This document shows positions 15,201-30,200 of a stretch of DNA of 64,000 bases, in pieces. The stretch lies in assembly GCA_031002005.1 (NCBI GenBank), contig CM061919.1, positions 225,244,739-225,308,738 of the forward strand, written 5' to 3'. The translations under genes were made by a program, and so were the position numbers. This DNA comes from Vandiemenella viatica (Eukaryota; Arthropoda; Insecta; Orthoptera; Morabidae). The stretch's first letter is position 1; each line of letters opens with the position of its first letter. The notes under the pieces were generated by a model that made no database searches, was not told the origin of the DNA, and was given only the letters and a program-made list of their open reading frames with translations.

Positions 15201-18200
15201 TTCCTAGATCCACTACTGAACAACATTAAACGTAAGAAGTTTTTAATACATACTTAATGAATTCAAGTAATTAGATTTTATGCAAGATTTGTTGCCAGTA
15301 TGAGATAGGGTAGGATTACATCCAATAATCACAAAATTAGTATACTATAACAAATCATTATCCAAAAGTAAGAACAAAAGAAATCTCACCTTGCAATATG
15401 ATACACATAATTAACTCTAAACCTTGCTCAACATGTTACAAAAAGATTGTGGACAGCATAGCACAAATTCAAACAAATAAGAACATATAACATACTTACT
15501 TGTAACTCTCAACTTCCTCCTGTAATGATTTTATTCTCTCGTATGTAGTACTAGCATCACCTTCCTTCTGCATGTACATAGCTTCTTGTAAACCCAGTTC
15601 CCTGTAATTTAAAATACAATTATACAGAATGGTTGAAAAATTTAAGTCAGAATTGGGTTACAAAACTTTGGACAGACCATTGCTTAAATATCGTGGTGTA
15701 GTATGGAACCAACATGTCGGGTGTCAAATACTGGAGTTGAGGGGGGAGGGGAGGGGTGTGCAAAAAAGGGCTACTAGATTTATCTCTGGAAATTACCACA
15801 GAACACAATCAGTAACCGATATGATAAAGGAGCTTAAATGGGATTCATTGGAAGACAGGAGGAGGATGAAGAGAGCCATGGTAGTGTACAAGGCATTTAC
15901 TGGTGACGAGGCATGGATAGATACTGGTGTAAGAATTATGAGTAGTGCTTGGAAGGACAATCAATTTCAGGCACAAGGGAGTGGGAAGGTTTTTATTTAT
16001 TTTTTTAAGTAAGGGCATCAGGGATTTCAATAATTTCCATATAGAACTGATGAATGAATTACCAAAAATGTTGAAATTTCTAGAGGGCAAAAGGTGGATA
16101 CAGGAAAGGGGAAGAATGGGTGTGTAGGGAAATTACCATCAGAATGTACGCAGCATCACAATTAAAGTAAGTTAAGAACTGCAACAATCACATAATTACA
16201 TTTATTGAAAAATCACATATTACTCATGAAAGTTATCAGGTATTATGCACTAACATGTTTATATCAACAAATTAATACAATGACAAACTCAAAAAACCAT
16301 CTTGTAGTTGTTATTTTTTTCCCACATAGTCCTTTGATTAGTAAAAATCTGGACATAAATAACAAAACATAAACAAATTAACAACTAAAATGAAATCTTC
16401 ACAGGACTTCAGCCGGATAGCATTTTAAAAAGACAACGCTTTTACAGCCTGCTCTGCTGTCTTTATCAGGTCTACTGCTTCAGATATTGCTACCTGACAA
16501 TCACAAACTAGACTAGACTAGTTTGTGATTATCAGGTAGCAAATATCTGAAGCATTAGACCTGATAAAGACAGCAGAGCAGGCTGTCGAAACGTTGTCTT
16601 TTTACAACACTGTGAAGATTTCATTTCATCAATACACCGGGAAAGTCTCCAATCACAAATTAAAAACTAGTCAATCAATTGCCAACTTTTTCACATGAAT
16701 TTTTATTAGATCAGAGTCAGTCATTCTCTCTTTGATAAGTTTATCAACATCAAGTTGGACAGACAAGGATATGTAGTACGAATCAGACTTTTTTTTTTGC
16801 ATTTCATAATTTGAAGAGAAAAAAATAGTTCTGAGCCATTAACACCATCTGCAAACTAAGTAAATATCATTTGTGAACTGTTAAGTACACTGATCTGTTG
16901 TCTGATCATCATAAAATACAGAATCAATCAAATATAATTTATATATACATTAAAATCAAACTAGAATAAGTTGCAAGCAGAGTTATAAATAAGTGTAACA
17001 CAATCAAAATTAAGCTTCCACCTAGGAGATCTCACAGGAAGATTCCAACCATACAGAAAATCGATGTGAAAGAAATTAAATCCTCAAAATTAAGAGAAGA
17101 ATGGGATAAACAACCAACAAGAAACTAGACAGACTTTAAAAACAAAATTATTCAGAAAGCAAGTGAATTAATCCCACTTAAAAATAAGAGGAAACATCCA
17201 TGGTGGAACACAACATGCGATAATGCACTCAAAGATAGAAAGAAGGCATTTCTAAATTGTAATAGTAACAGAACAAAACTAACACATCAGGAGCTCCTTA
17301 GGATCAGAAGACAAATGGCAACAAAAATAGGAAAATCGAGAGAGAGAGTACATAAACGAACAACTGAACTCCATAGAGAATGACTTAAAGAACTACAACA
17401 TTTGAGATTTCTACAAAACCTTTACAAACCAAATCAGAGGGTACAAACCACAAAATCTGTGTTTCACGAAAGACAATGGGAAATTGGCACTAACAAATGA
17501 AGAAAATTGTGCAGAATTAGCAAAATACTTTTCAAAATTACTAAACTGCTCACAACCAACAAACAAATTTTTAAGAGCAGATAGCAGGAACAGAACAAAA
17601 GAATCGGAACACTCAGCTGAAGAAGAAATTTACAGACACATTCAGAAACTCAAATATAACAAAACATCAGGAGAGGATGGGATAGTAGCAGAACTGCCGA
17701 AGAACGTAGGACCCATATCTTTAAAAGAGACAATACAAGAAATTTGGAGAAACGAAAAGATACCGGTAGACTGGAAACGTGCACTGATACACCCACTTTC
17801 CAAAAAAGGAACTAGGCTTGATATGAACAATTATAGAGGGATTTCGCTAATACATACAAAGATACTATCCACATGTCTACTCAAAAAAACACAAAAACAA
17901 CTAGAAGAAAACATTAGTGACCTACAAGCAGCAGTCAGAACTGCAAGATAGTGCACAGAACACATACATAATCTGAAAAGTGTAGTGAAATTGATCGCAC
18001 TTAGAAGTAGACCCATAGTATGCATGTTGTTGACTTTAAAAAAGCATATGACTCCTTAGATTGGCAATCTTCATTTACTATCTTAAAAGAAAGGAATTTA
18101 GATGATAAAACCAGAATATTGATGGAACAAGCACTAACCAAAACACATTAAATTAATAAGTGAAATATCAGTACCATTTGAAATTAGAACAGGAGTAAGA

Positions 18201-21200
18201 CAGGGAGATGGAATGCCACCACTATTCTTCAACATTGTACTAGATAATGACCGAATAGGAAAAACAACTGAAAACAAAAAAAAATGTGGGCATCGATAAA
18301 AATTGGGACAAAAGGACTACACATATCATATCTGGAATTTGCTGATGACTTAGCAATCATCACAGACAAAGAAGAAGTGGCTATCAGGCAAATAGAAATC
18401 CTCAAGGAATGCACAGAAAAAACAAGATTACAAATTTCATTAAAAAGAAACACAAAAACTAACAAAAAAAATATTATGGTGAAATCAATAGGGTAAAACA
18501 GTTGAAATACCTAGGAAAAATCACAGAACCAAAGGGACTAGAAGGGAAAGCACAGGAAGAAAGAGTACAGAAGATGAAGAAAGCAATGGGGTTAGTACAA
18601 AATATTTACAACAAAAAATGTATTTCGAACAGCACCAAGATAAAGACATTATAACACAGTAATTAAGACAGCAGTCACATATCCAAGTGAAACATTGGAA
18701 ATGAACACTAAAAAAGCAACAGAATAAATCAAGAAAGAAGAAAGAAAACTTATCAGAAAAATCCTGGGACCAAGAGTGAATGAAGATGGACAGAGCAGAC
18801 TTCAAACTAGAAAAACTACAAAGAAATTTTCAAACATGAAGAAAAAAAGGCTGAAATTTTATGGACAACTGACTAGACTTCCAAAGGAAAGAATCTCAAG
18901 ACAAATTTTAGAATACACACAAACAGTAAAAACAACAACCACATAGATGAAGGAGGTGGAGAAAGACCTGAAGTCTGCAGGCATTGCTAAGTCAGACAAA
19001 ACAGATCAAGAGATTTTTAAAATGAACTCATGGGAAGTTATTTCAGAGAAAAAAAAATTAAAGATCTAAACATATCTGGACTGCCAAAGAAAAGAAAACC
19101 ATCAGCGAATGAATGAAAAAATATTGGTCTGACAAGAACATCATCCCAAAGAAAAATTGAAAATCTCCAATCATAATTGTTTATAGTCCTCCATTATGGG
19201 TATATATGACAATAATAATAAGTGCACTCTACAAGGAAATCAACTACTAATATAGAAACATTTATAAGTAGGCAAATTGATGAGGGAACTGATAAAGAAT
19301 GGATGATGAAGATGAGGCTTGGTGAGAAACTAAATTTTTACCCAGAATACAGAACTGGGAGTAGAATGGTTGTTATTGGTGAGGACTGAAATTTACCAGA
19401 TGTAAACTGGGTAGGAAATAAGATTAATAAGGGAGCATCCATAAACAATTTGGCTCAGTCAGGGGGGAGGGAGGTGGGGGGGGGGAACTGAGTAGAAAGC
19501 TACATTGGGGTACATGAGGGGGGAAAGGGTTTGTGAGTCAAGCTACAATAGCTTTTCTTTCATTTTATACGGCCATGCATGTATATTAAGATACTGCAAG
19601 CCAGTAACGAATACTTGAGAAAACTAAACAAGGAATTAATAATAGCAAAGAAGGTGGCTAAAGATGGATTTATGAAGAATATTATTGGTACAGGGGGACC
19701 AGTGACAGATGCATCAAGCAATTTGTACGGCCATGTTAGAAAAGTGAAGGGAAGGGAGATAAGAATGAAGAAGACGTTACTGAGCATTTGCAAAAGGCAG
19801 TGATTTTAAGTAACTGGTTTAGTGTGAGCATTAGGGGCAATGATTCATAATGGGAGGGTGTAAATCAGAGAATAAGCTTATTCACGTAGTTAGAAACTTG
19901 AAATTCATCCTGAAGATGCCATGAAGGAACTAAGAAAGCTGAAAAACAAAGGGGCTGGTGTAGATAATATTACTACATATGTCTCAAAGATAGCAGGATG
20001 TGACACTATGCATTATCTTGAAACATTAAGTCTGGATAATTGCTGCTGGTTCTTTCAGAAAGACTCCTGAGAGAATGCGAAGCACAAAATAATGTTTAAA
20101 GCTGTTTGGAAAGTCTTCTTCCACAAAAGCATGGAATTATGAAAAGATTGTTGGCCAAACTATGTCGAATCAGAATAGCAAAATTTTCATGTTTTTGATT
20201 CTCTGATTCGCTTTCTACACGAACGTGTGTACCAATACAAGGAGCTCATATGATGTTTTTGCAAAGATTGGCACCCTTGTGCTGAGAGTGGAAGAAGTCA
20301 ATTGATCAAAGGAGTTAAGATTGGATGGTTGCACAATATATGGCACCTAATTTGTGAACTGTTAGCTGGCGAGTCTTGTTTTTTAAGTTAAGAATGCTGA
20401 CCATGCTTCATATTTTTTGAATCTGCATTTCTTGGAAACTAAGTGAATGTATTTTTCTTGACTGATGGGCATCTGGGAGAATTTGTAATGAAGATGAACA
20501 AACTGGCTATGGTGAACAATGCTTATCAACAAAGTGAATAGAGTTTAATTGCTTGCTGTACTTTTCTATAGAGCTATATGCACACATGACAACTTCTGAA
20601 TAGGACTATATCAGTCTGGTGGCCATAATAATACAGACTAATTAAAATCTGTTTTGTGAATTTCCTTGTTCAATCATCAGCAAGACATTTAGAAATATAA
20701 GACAGTGAAACAACATGTGGGTAACATCAATAAAAATTTGTATTTGTGATCAGGGCCACACCTTTCACACCACTTTTGGGTTTGAGATTTTTTTTTATAA
20801 AACTGTTATTTTAAGAGTACTTTTTCTACCTTCAGCAAAAATTTAAAAATGACTGATGAGTTATACCAAAATATCACAATGGGAATTATAGTTCCCTCAA
20901 AGCACCCGACACTGAATTTAAACATCTTTTGTGACTGATCCAGTAGTTTTGTCAAAACAAATTTACTCATATAGTGAATTCTACATTTATCAGCATGCAT
21001 TAAATACTAAAAGGCTTGTAGTTATTATCTTCCCTAACTTAATTTTGCTAAATGTGTCTTATAAGATAAAAATAGAAGTGAAACTCCCAGTCTCCTGCTC
21101 TTAAAATGCACCAGGTAAAAATTTACAGATATCATAACTATTATTTTTCTCTAATCAGAATTCTCATTATACCACCTGTTTCTCAGAAGCAACACATTCA

Positions 21201-24200
21201 ATCAGAAAATTCTAGAGAATTGAAAGACATTACCATGAACCCACTTTCTTCACAACTGGATGTTTGGAATGTTAGAGGCATTTTTGTTTCAGAATAGCAC
21301 TAATGAAAATAACCTTCTTGAAAAAGAAAAAATTTTTAGTTTCAAATATATACATATCTATAACTTAGGTAATTGACATAGGTTGAAAATGGTATGTTGA
21401 GATGAAAAGCTTAGAGCAACATAGGAAGAGGACTGCATCATTCCAGTTGAGATTCCGATGAGAGCAAAAACAAAAAGTTGCTGTACACGTTTGTAAATAT
21501 TTTACAAAACTACACTTATATTATATGATAAAATAATTTAATTTTAAACAGCCTAAACTTAGTAGTAATCGCAGCAGCTGTAACAAAAGCAAGTGACTGA
21601 CTATAGCTGTGGTTAGGCCGTAGTGGCGGACGGCTTCAAATGTGCCATTGCCAAACAGTGCACTTAACAGTTAAATTCCCCTCTGCATGTAGTAATAGTT
21701 TGTGCATTGTTGCTCCTACTAGGCAGCACAGAATGCTAAGCATTGCAATTTTCAAGTGTTAGAGAGAGAGAGAGACACTATGCGAGAATGTTCCAAGGGT
21801 GGCAACAGTGCATTTGTGGCCACCCGCCAGTTTCCCTGACCACAGCAACAGTAGAGGTATTTACCTTTGTAACTGAGTTTCTTTTTCCTTAAAATAATTT
21901 GTAAGAACTTCCAATTTTGTCTGAGCTTCCACCTTCTCTCTTTCTGCCTCTTCGAACTTCAAACGTAAATTCTCTACTTCCTTATTTATAATTTTTGTAT
22001 GATCTGTTCATAAAGCAAAAAGACAAAAAACAGTAAAAACATCTATATCAAAAAAGAAAAATGACAAGTTATCATAAAAAAATCAATTATTTAGTTTCTC
22101 CCTTCTTGTCATCTACATATCGAGGATTTTGTGATTGTGTGTGTGTGTGTTTGATGTTCAACTGTATGCCTAGTAGTTTTCTTGATACCTCACATCTCTT
22201 ACCTTCTTAGTCTTCAGTTATCCTGGAGGTGCATCAAATTTTGCACAACACAAACATAGGTTTTATATTATTGAAACACCATTCTTTCAATAAAAACACC
22301 AATTTTGCAAGTGTAAATCATTGCTGTGGCTATCTACTTTTAGTTCCTGACAATCATGTAATTACTTCCACATCGTATGCACAACCACTGAAGCTGTAAA
22401 AGAACAAAGTTTTTCTTGGCGTTTAGAATTAATATAATAATCTCAGGTGACAATCCGAGTGAACAGATGTTTACACACTATAGTCCCTGTCACCATCTTC
22501 TGGTGAAGTGCATGATACAGCAGAGGGCTGGTACCTTTACAGTTTTATAGCCTATGCGGTGGCACAGTGTGTACGAGGTTCACATGCATGCTCCTGATTG
22601 GGGCAATGCCTGGGCACTGGAGTGGGGCTACCCGGTTGCAGTGTGGTGTGGGCTCAGTTGGCCTGGGCCCACAGTGTCATTCATACCTCAGCATGATGAT
22701 GAACTATAGATCAATGAATGACACCCAGGGTTCATTTAGTTGGTAAATGCAGTTCCAGTTCACAAGATTGGTCATGAGACAAATTTCAACCACTTCAGTA
22801 AGAATATTGTCACAGCATCAGTACCCTGGTGTTTTCAAAATTGAAGCCATTGCCATGTTAAAGGCTATGTACCACCACCACAGATTTCTAATATCTGCCC
22901 CAAACAAATACATGTTGGGCATGTTACAGACATCGCTAGTTAATGCACAGTATCATCTGGCTGATATACCATTACACGCATTCATAAGAAATACTATAAA
23001 TTCCCAGTGTGCTGAAGGCAAGATCATCCTTGGAGGAGCACAAAATGTTCTTCAGTCTTGGTGGCAGCAGGAAGATGTTCTTAATACCATTTTTAACAAG
23101 AACCCTATCAATCCTCAACATTGTAGTGCCACAGTATGGCAAGAAGGATAGGCAATCCTGTGGCTGCATTTCAGTTCTCGGAATGTTAATCTTATCTGAT
23201 CTTACACGTACCCGTTGCATCTGAAGGGCACCGAACTGGCCGATGGCATCCCATATTGCTCATATCCTGTGTACCAGCATGGAGAGCTGGATGGTGCTGG
23301 AGTTGTGCTGGATGGTGTAGATTATGCACGTTGAAGTCTTTGGGTGTAGGTTTTTGTTTACAGAGTAAGCTAGAATCCCATCAAGGTTTCCTCTCTATAA
23401 GAATGAATAAGAACAGCAACCAACATACCTCTTGCATGTCCATATTGAACTTGACATTTTTGTTGATGCTGTTCAGGTGATGGAGAATTCTGTCCCGGTT
23501 ATCCCTCCCTTGTGGCCATACAACAAAGGTGTCATCCATGTATTCGTAAAAGGTGCCACATGCATGGAAACATGGAATTTGATTTCTGAAATATCATGTG
23601 TAAGCACCTTGATCACTCGAACAGTTACCCAAGAACATTATATTAATTCTAAACACTAAGCAAAAATTCACTCTTATGTATCATACCTCTGCAGGGAAGA
23701 AATTTATAACTGAATTAAGCAGCTAGAGAAACTATGCAGGAAGACTTTCAATGCTCACTTTTCTTCAGCGATGCTGAGAACATAAAATTGTTCCTCATTT
23801 TGTGGAGATTCGGCATCCAATTGATTCTTTGGAGGCAAAGAAGATTCTGTGGTGGACCAGTTTACGGAGAACATCCAGTACAACAGACCTGAGTTAGACT
23901 TAGTCTCTCAAGCACTTCTTGCTGTCCATCTGTTCCTGTCAAACCACCTGAACCAGGATGCAAGGTTGGGATTGGATAGATGATGTATGGTTGCTAAAAG
24001 CCATAGGGTTCAATACTGTGCAACAACATGTCAATGGGAAGTTCTCTCGATTTGCCCACAGCTCAAAGGCAGGAGGACAGTCATTAATCTGAGACCAGAG
24101 GTTAAATTTTGTTGCAGTACTGAAGTCCATACCATATAGATAAATTCTTACAGGGGTTGAACAAGCCATTTGTAGTTTTCCTGCGGAGTATGCAGAAAAA

Positions 24201-27200
24201 ATTAAGAAAGAAACCAGCTGTAATTTATGTAAAGCTAAGTTGCTACAGCCGCCTTGTGAAGAGAACTTCGAACACTAGGAAAAAACGGACTGGCTGACAA
24301 AGGGAACACCTTTGCAGGTTTACTACAGCATATTATCGACAGAAAGTGGAAGAAATACTAATGGATGCATCCTATGGCAAAATCTCAAGGAAGCCAACAA
24401 ATTCCGTGGTAAGGAAAGCAACAGTTCTATCAAGAATTCAAGTCTGTCAGAAGAAATGTATTGCCTTAAAACTCATTTAATCAGTAGGGGTATGGCTGTC
24501 ATAGGAGGTACCTGGGTTTCTAACCCTCCTACAGCCCATCCTGCATACTCTACTACCTAACAAAACTATCTGCCACTAAGAGGCCAACATCTAGAGGGGG
24601 CACCGGCCATGTCCGGTGGGGCTCACTCTTGCCTCAGAACTCTTGTTAGCAACATATGAAGAGTCACTGTCAATGCCGCTTGCATGAATCCCTGCTGCAG
24701 AGATACAATAAAATAGCTACAACTCTGTGCAACCATTTAACCAAGGCTCTATGCACTGCCTAATATCCACAAAGAAGGTACCCTGTTGTGGCCAATAGTG
24801 AGTGCCATCAGATCAGCTAAATACTTTCTGGATCGATACTTAACTGGTGTGCCCACTTGTGGGAAGATGTCCCCACAAGGTTTATTTTCATCATCAAGGC
24901 ACTCTACCCGAGTCAGTAAGATTAATTGGTGAGCATCGATGTGGTGTCACTCTTCACCAGGGTCCCTTGATTGACACACTGGCTCTATTGAAACAGTATT
25001 CTGAGCCCGAATCAGTCAAGCTGTAGCATCATACACTCCAATCATTGTACTTCCTGTATGATGGGGAACACTTTGAACAGGTTTATTGAGTGACCATGGG
25101 CAGCCTTTCATCACCAGTGATTGAAAAATTTCTTCATGGAGGACTTTGAAAATAAAGTGTCAGCAGGCACTCCCAAGAAGCACAGCGTCTTTTATCGATA
25201 CGTGGACAACACTTTTGTTTTATGTCCACATAGCAGGGAAAGGAGTTTTGGCTTACTATAACAATCCCACACCATTATAAATATCATATACATAAATGTA
25301 AAAATAGAAAGCAGAGATTAAGTAGACCCATCATTTACCAAAAATGAAGGAAGGAGGGCTGTGAGGACAACAAACACTACACATAACACAATATTCCAGG
25401 CCCTGCCCTGATCCATGTACATAGAAGGTGAATCTCATATCATGGATAGATATAGGAATATATGTGGGGCCACAATCAACCCATCCACATGAAACTCATT
25501 TGGCTGTACTGACTGCAGCTGCACATGGAAACCCAGCCATTAGTTTCAACTTCTATATTTATGAGTTAGAGCAAAGATCAAATCAAAGTAATGTTTTTTT
25601 TTTAGTTTGGTAAGCAATGGTTCTACCTTATGTTTTCTCTCCATACTAATTTCTCCTCATGGCCACATTATCCTGCTGCATTGTTTCCACAATGAACAAT
25701 ATTTAAACAAATAGACAATTTTTTTTCTCCCCACTTCCTTCCCTTTTCCCAGCCATATATATGAGCAACAAGGCAGAGGGCATCATAGGGAGATTTAGTT
25801 TCGCACGCCTATACTTAGCATATAAAAAGAAGCATGATATGAGGCTAAGTCGGTCTAGGCAGTCACAGCAAGCTAGCAACATCTGGAAGCTACTTAACAC
25901 CTGGGGAAGAATTTTGATACTTTTTCACTGAAGTATTCCATCATTTGTTCATTATTAACCGACTCCATAACAAATGCAACATTGCTAGCAGACTACGGAC
26001 ATGAGTTATCATATATTCATAATATCTCCAAAACTGTTTAGGAAGAAGCCTATCACATACCAGTCATACAGTAAATCACTTTTATACTCTTTTTCTTAAT
26101 AATAAGCACTTTATAAACTTGAAATCAATCAGGAATGTAAGAAAACCCAAGTTTCTGAAAGTTGAATTTTAATTTTAATCCTTTTCACCATATGCATAAG
26201 AAAGCATAAAATTATGAGAATTTTGAGAAGTATTATGTATAGGTGGAAAAAAGTATTTAAAGTGATATCGTAAATTTTGTAATGATTACACCATGTGGAG
26301 CAGGAAGAAAAAAAAGGGGGGGGGGAAAGTTGATTATCAAAGTAGGCTTGCTCAGTTTTAAAGATATCTTGAATTTTATTACATCAATAGATTGGTCAAG
26401 AAAAGCCATGTATAATATGTAAAAATAAACAATGTAGGTAGAATAGAAATAGGTTAAAAAAATACAAATAAAGACTGTAAATTTTGGAAAAAGTTGAGCT
26501 ACATGGTCAAAAATGTATTCAAATGAAAAAGAAAAATTCACAAATTAAGAATATGATATTAGTTTTTCAATTAAATCAAAATTTAAGAGGTAAAAGTGAA
26601 ATTTTAGTTTTCATCATCATAGCTTCCTTGTTGGGTGACGTGAAGTTGAATGACTCATGGGGTGCAGGCGTCAACGTGAAATGATAAAGAACGGCTTGAA
26701 GGATGAAAGAAAAACAGTAGGAGATACAGTGATTTTTTCTTCTTCTAAGGAACATAGTGTTTATCCTGTCTAAAACTAAACTGTAGTTTGTAAGAAATAA
26801 ATCCAAGAAAATTTTGTAATTACGTCATTCTGGCGGCAGAGGAGGAAGTGTTGATACATAGTTTCAGTTTAATAAGAATTTCTCCCAAATTAGAAAGAAT
26901 ACAATAGTATGTTGAAGGACAGGAAAATTTTTAATTGAATGATACCAATATTTTCAAAGGGGACTAAGTAATTTAAAAGTTATTCATGATTATAAGATTT
27001 GGAACGTTAGAAATGAATAACTATTAAACCAGGTAATTTAGGACATTGGTCGTCATAGAAGAAAATAGTCAGAACAATCAGAGCTACGACATATTAAAAT
27101 TTCACTTAGATCCAAGTAGACACTTAAGAAAAAAAGCTTTCTACACAAATTTCCTATAAATACAGCAATTTTTCCTTCTTAGGCAAGCACTTTAATGCAG

Positions 27201-30200
27201 GGCATGAACGAGTGCAGACATGTGAGGCTTCAGCGACAGAAGGCTGACTTTGAGAATGTAGGCGGACGACAGAAAATTTTTGGACTTGCAAGTTTTTGAT
27301 GATGTGATTAGTATTCAATGCGAGTAACCTGCAGATGCTAAGGTGCACATTGTTTTAAAATTTCTTTTACAACCTTTGGGGGATTGTGAAAGATTGTCAT
27401 CAGCTTTGATATCTGTCCATAGGCAACATTCTGGTAACAGTTTGTGAAGAACAATTTTAAACAATGCAAGCATTTTATTATCCAGTGAACTGTTGTATTT
27501 ACTAATGAACTTAACCCGATAACTATTTCAGGGTTATTTCAAGATTTTGGAAGCTGTTTCAAAGAATTCCAGCAATCTTCAGGAATGGTATCAGCAATTG
27601 TCAAAGCTTAAACAGCTTGTAAGCAAGATCCCTCAACTTCAAGAATGTTTAACAGAGTAATTGCCTGAAAAAATGAGATGTAAACACTAGAATAGAGGTT
27701 CATTAATATGAGTGAAGCAAAACTTAATAGAAACAAAAGAAAAATTTATTACTGCTGCTAAATGAAACTTTCAAATTTATTACATTTATTATATACTAGC
27801 TAAGCCTGGCCACACTTCGCTGTGGCTCAGTCTGATATGAAATCAGTAGGGAAGTAAATAAAAGTATTCTAGAGAACATAGATTCACTGAAGAAATACGT
27901 CATTCAGTCTAATATCCCACTTTGCTTTGCTGTGGCTATGTTGTGGAATGAAAGGAAGATTTTTTTTTTTTCAAATGAAATAATTTTTTATTTTAAAGCT
28001 AGTGGAAGAACTACGGTACATTCTTTTTTGTCCATCTTCTCCATGAACATATTCAGACCGTTTTTGAACTCTTAAGCATGGAAAGTATAAATATCCATCA
28101 GAGAAAGCAAAAGTTCGAACCATACACTTATAAAGACTGCCGTTGCACTTTATTGATTACCATGGCGAACACAAGGCGTATTGGAAATCGAAGTCATCTG
28201 AATTGGAACAGCATGCCAGTCTGAATGAGTGATATTCATGGAAGGAGTAAGTCTTCACCTCTATGAGATCCACTCAGAACTGTTGCTTCAAATAAATTGA
28301 TCATCATTTTTTAAACTATTAATCATGTGCCACTGCATCAATTTGTCTAACTGGTGTTTTGAAGTAATATAACTGGCACTCCAATTTTAAAATTCAGAAT
28401 GTGTGAAGGTAATCTGGGAATATTGAGTGAATTAAGCAATTCCACTGGAAAATACACTGTTTCACTTTGTATTATCGCAGAGTTAATGGATTTGTATATC
28501 ACTGTTTCACCTGTGATTCTGTTTAGCATGATGATGATCATATCGTTTACATAGGTATGTATAGTGAAAATTGACAAAAATTAAGGGGTGGAAAGAGAGA
28601 GAGAGATGGTTTGGGTTTCAGAAAACCAAATGTAGACTATTTTTCTGTTTGTTTTAAATTACATGTGTGCAATGTTCCATTTAAAAATCGGATAAAATAT
28701 GTGGATTTGTATAAAAATTAAGGGGTGTAAAGGAGAAGAAGGGGTGATTTTTAGATTTTTGTTGCTCGAAAATCTTCTTCAAGCCACCCATCACATTCTC
28801 CCCAAAATTTCAAGTCAATCGACCGACTACTTTTTGAGTTTTGCAAGCACAAAAAAACAGAGGCTGAATTTTTATATTTAAAGATGGGTGCAAAGTTCCA
28901 GCAATATCGGAAAAAACTGTGGGTATGTAAAAAATTAAGGGGTGCAGGGGAAAAGGGGGTGGTATTTGCATTTTCATTATTTTAAAAAAAAAAAAACTTT
29001 GAGCTGCCCACCACATTCTCCCAAAATTTCAAGGCAATCAACCGACTACATTTTGAGTTTTGTGAGCACAAACAAACGTAGATGGAATTTTTATATATGA
29101 AGATTATACAGGGTGTATCTAAATGAATATTGGGATTTTAACGCTTTGTAGGATTTATTACGTAAAACATAAAATTGTAATTAATGCATGAAATGAAAGA
29201 GCAACTCAAACATTTCAGTTTGTTGGTAGCTGTGTGCATGTGCGTGCAATGTTTCCTCCATCATCCATTAGAAAGCGCTTGTTGAAAAAATGGTGACTAG
29301 TGAACAGAAAGATTTTTGTGTTCTGCAGTTTGCAAAGATGGAACCTGTAGTTACTGTGCAACGTGCATTCCGAATTAAGTTCAGATGTGATTATCCAAGC
29401 GATAATAACATCCGCAGATGGTATCATCAGTTTGAAAATATAGGGTGCCTTTGCAAAGGAAAGAGTATGGGATGACTAAGGGTTAGTGAAGAATGTGTTG
29501 AGTGAGTGAGAAAATCTTTCACGCGTAGCCTGAAGAAATCCGTTCAGAAAGCCAGTCATGAATTAGCAATTCTGGTGATGACTGGAAAGTTTTACAGAAA
29601 TGCTTACAACTACGTCCTTATCGTTTGCAGTTGTTACAGGCTCTAAAGCCTACAGACCATGGTCTACGTGCCAAATTTGCACACGAAATGTTATTGCACA
29701 ATGATGAAGACTTTCTAGATCATGTCGCTTTCAGTGATGAATCGATATTTAACCTTAGTGGACATGTGAACACTCAATGTGCACATTTGGGGTTCAAAAA
29801 ATTCTCACAAGATGGTGCAATTGCACGAAGACTCTCCTAAACTGAATGTTTTTTGCGCCATATCTCAGCGGAAAGTTTATTTGGCCTTTTTTCTTTGGTG
29901 AAACAACTAACTGGTACTTCCTACCTTGATGCTCTACAACTACGGCTATTTCCCCAGTTGGTAGAAGATGAAACAAACAACTTATGCAATTGGTTGAATG
30001 TCACTGTACCCGACCACTGGATTGGTCGCAAAGGGCCCAAAGACAGAGCTTGTTTAGCATAGCTTCCACACTCTTCTGATCTGACGCCATGTGATTTCTA
30101 CCTGTGGAGGTTCATAAAGAATTGTGTGTATGTGCCTCCACTAGCAGCTGATGTACCCGACCTAAGAAACAGGATTGAGGCAGCTGTTGCAACAATTACA

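Noticed and set aside
27520..27660. A coding exon suggested by a short plus-strand open stretch (KLVSKIPQLQECLTE-like)
   Set aside because: Opposite strand to the host gene, no convincing acceptor/donor pair or homology.
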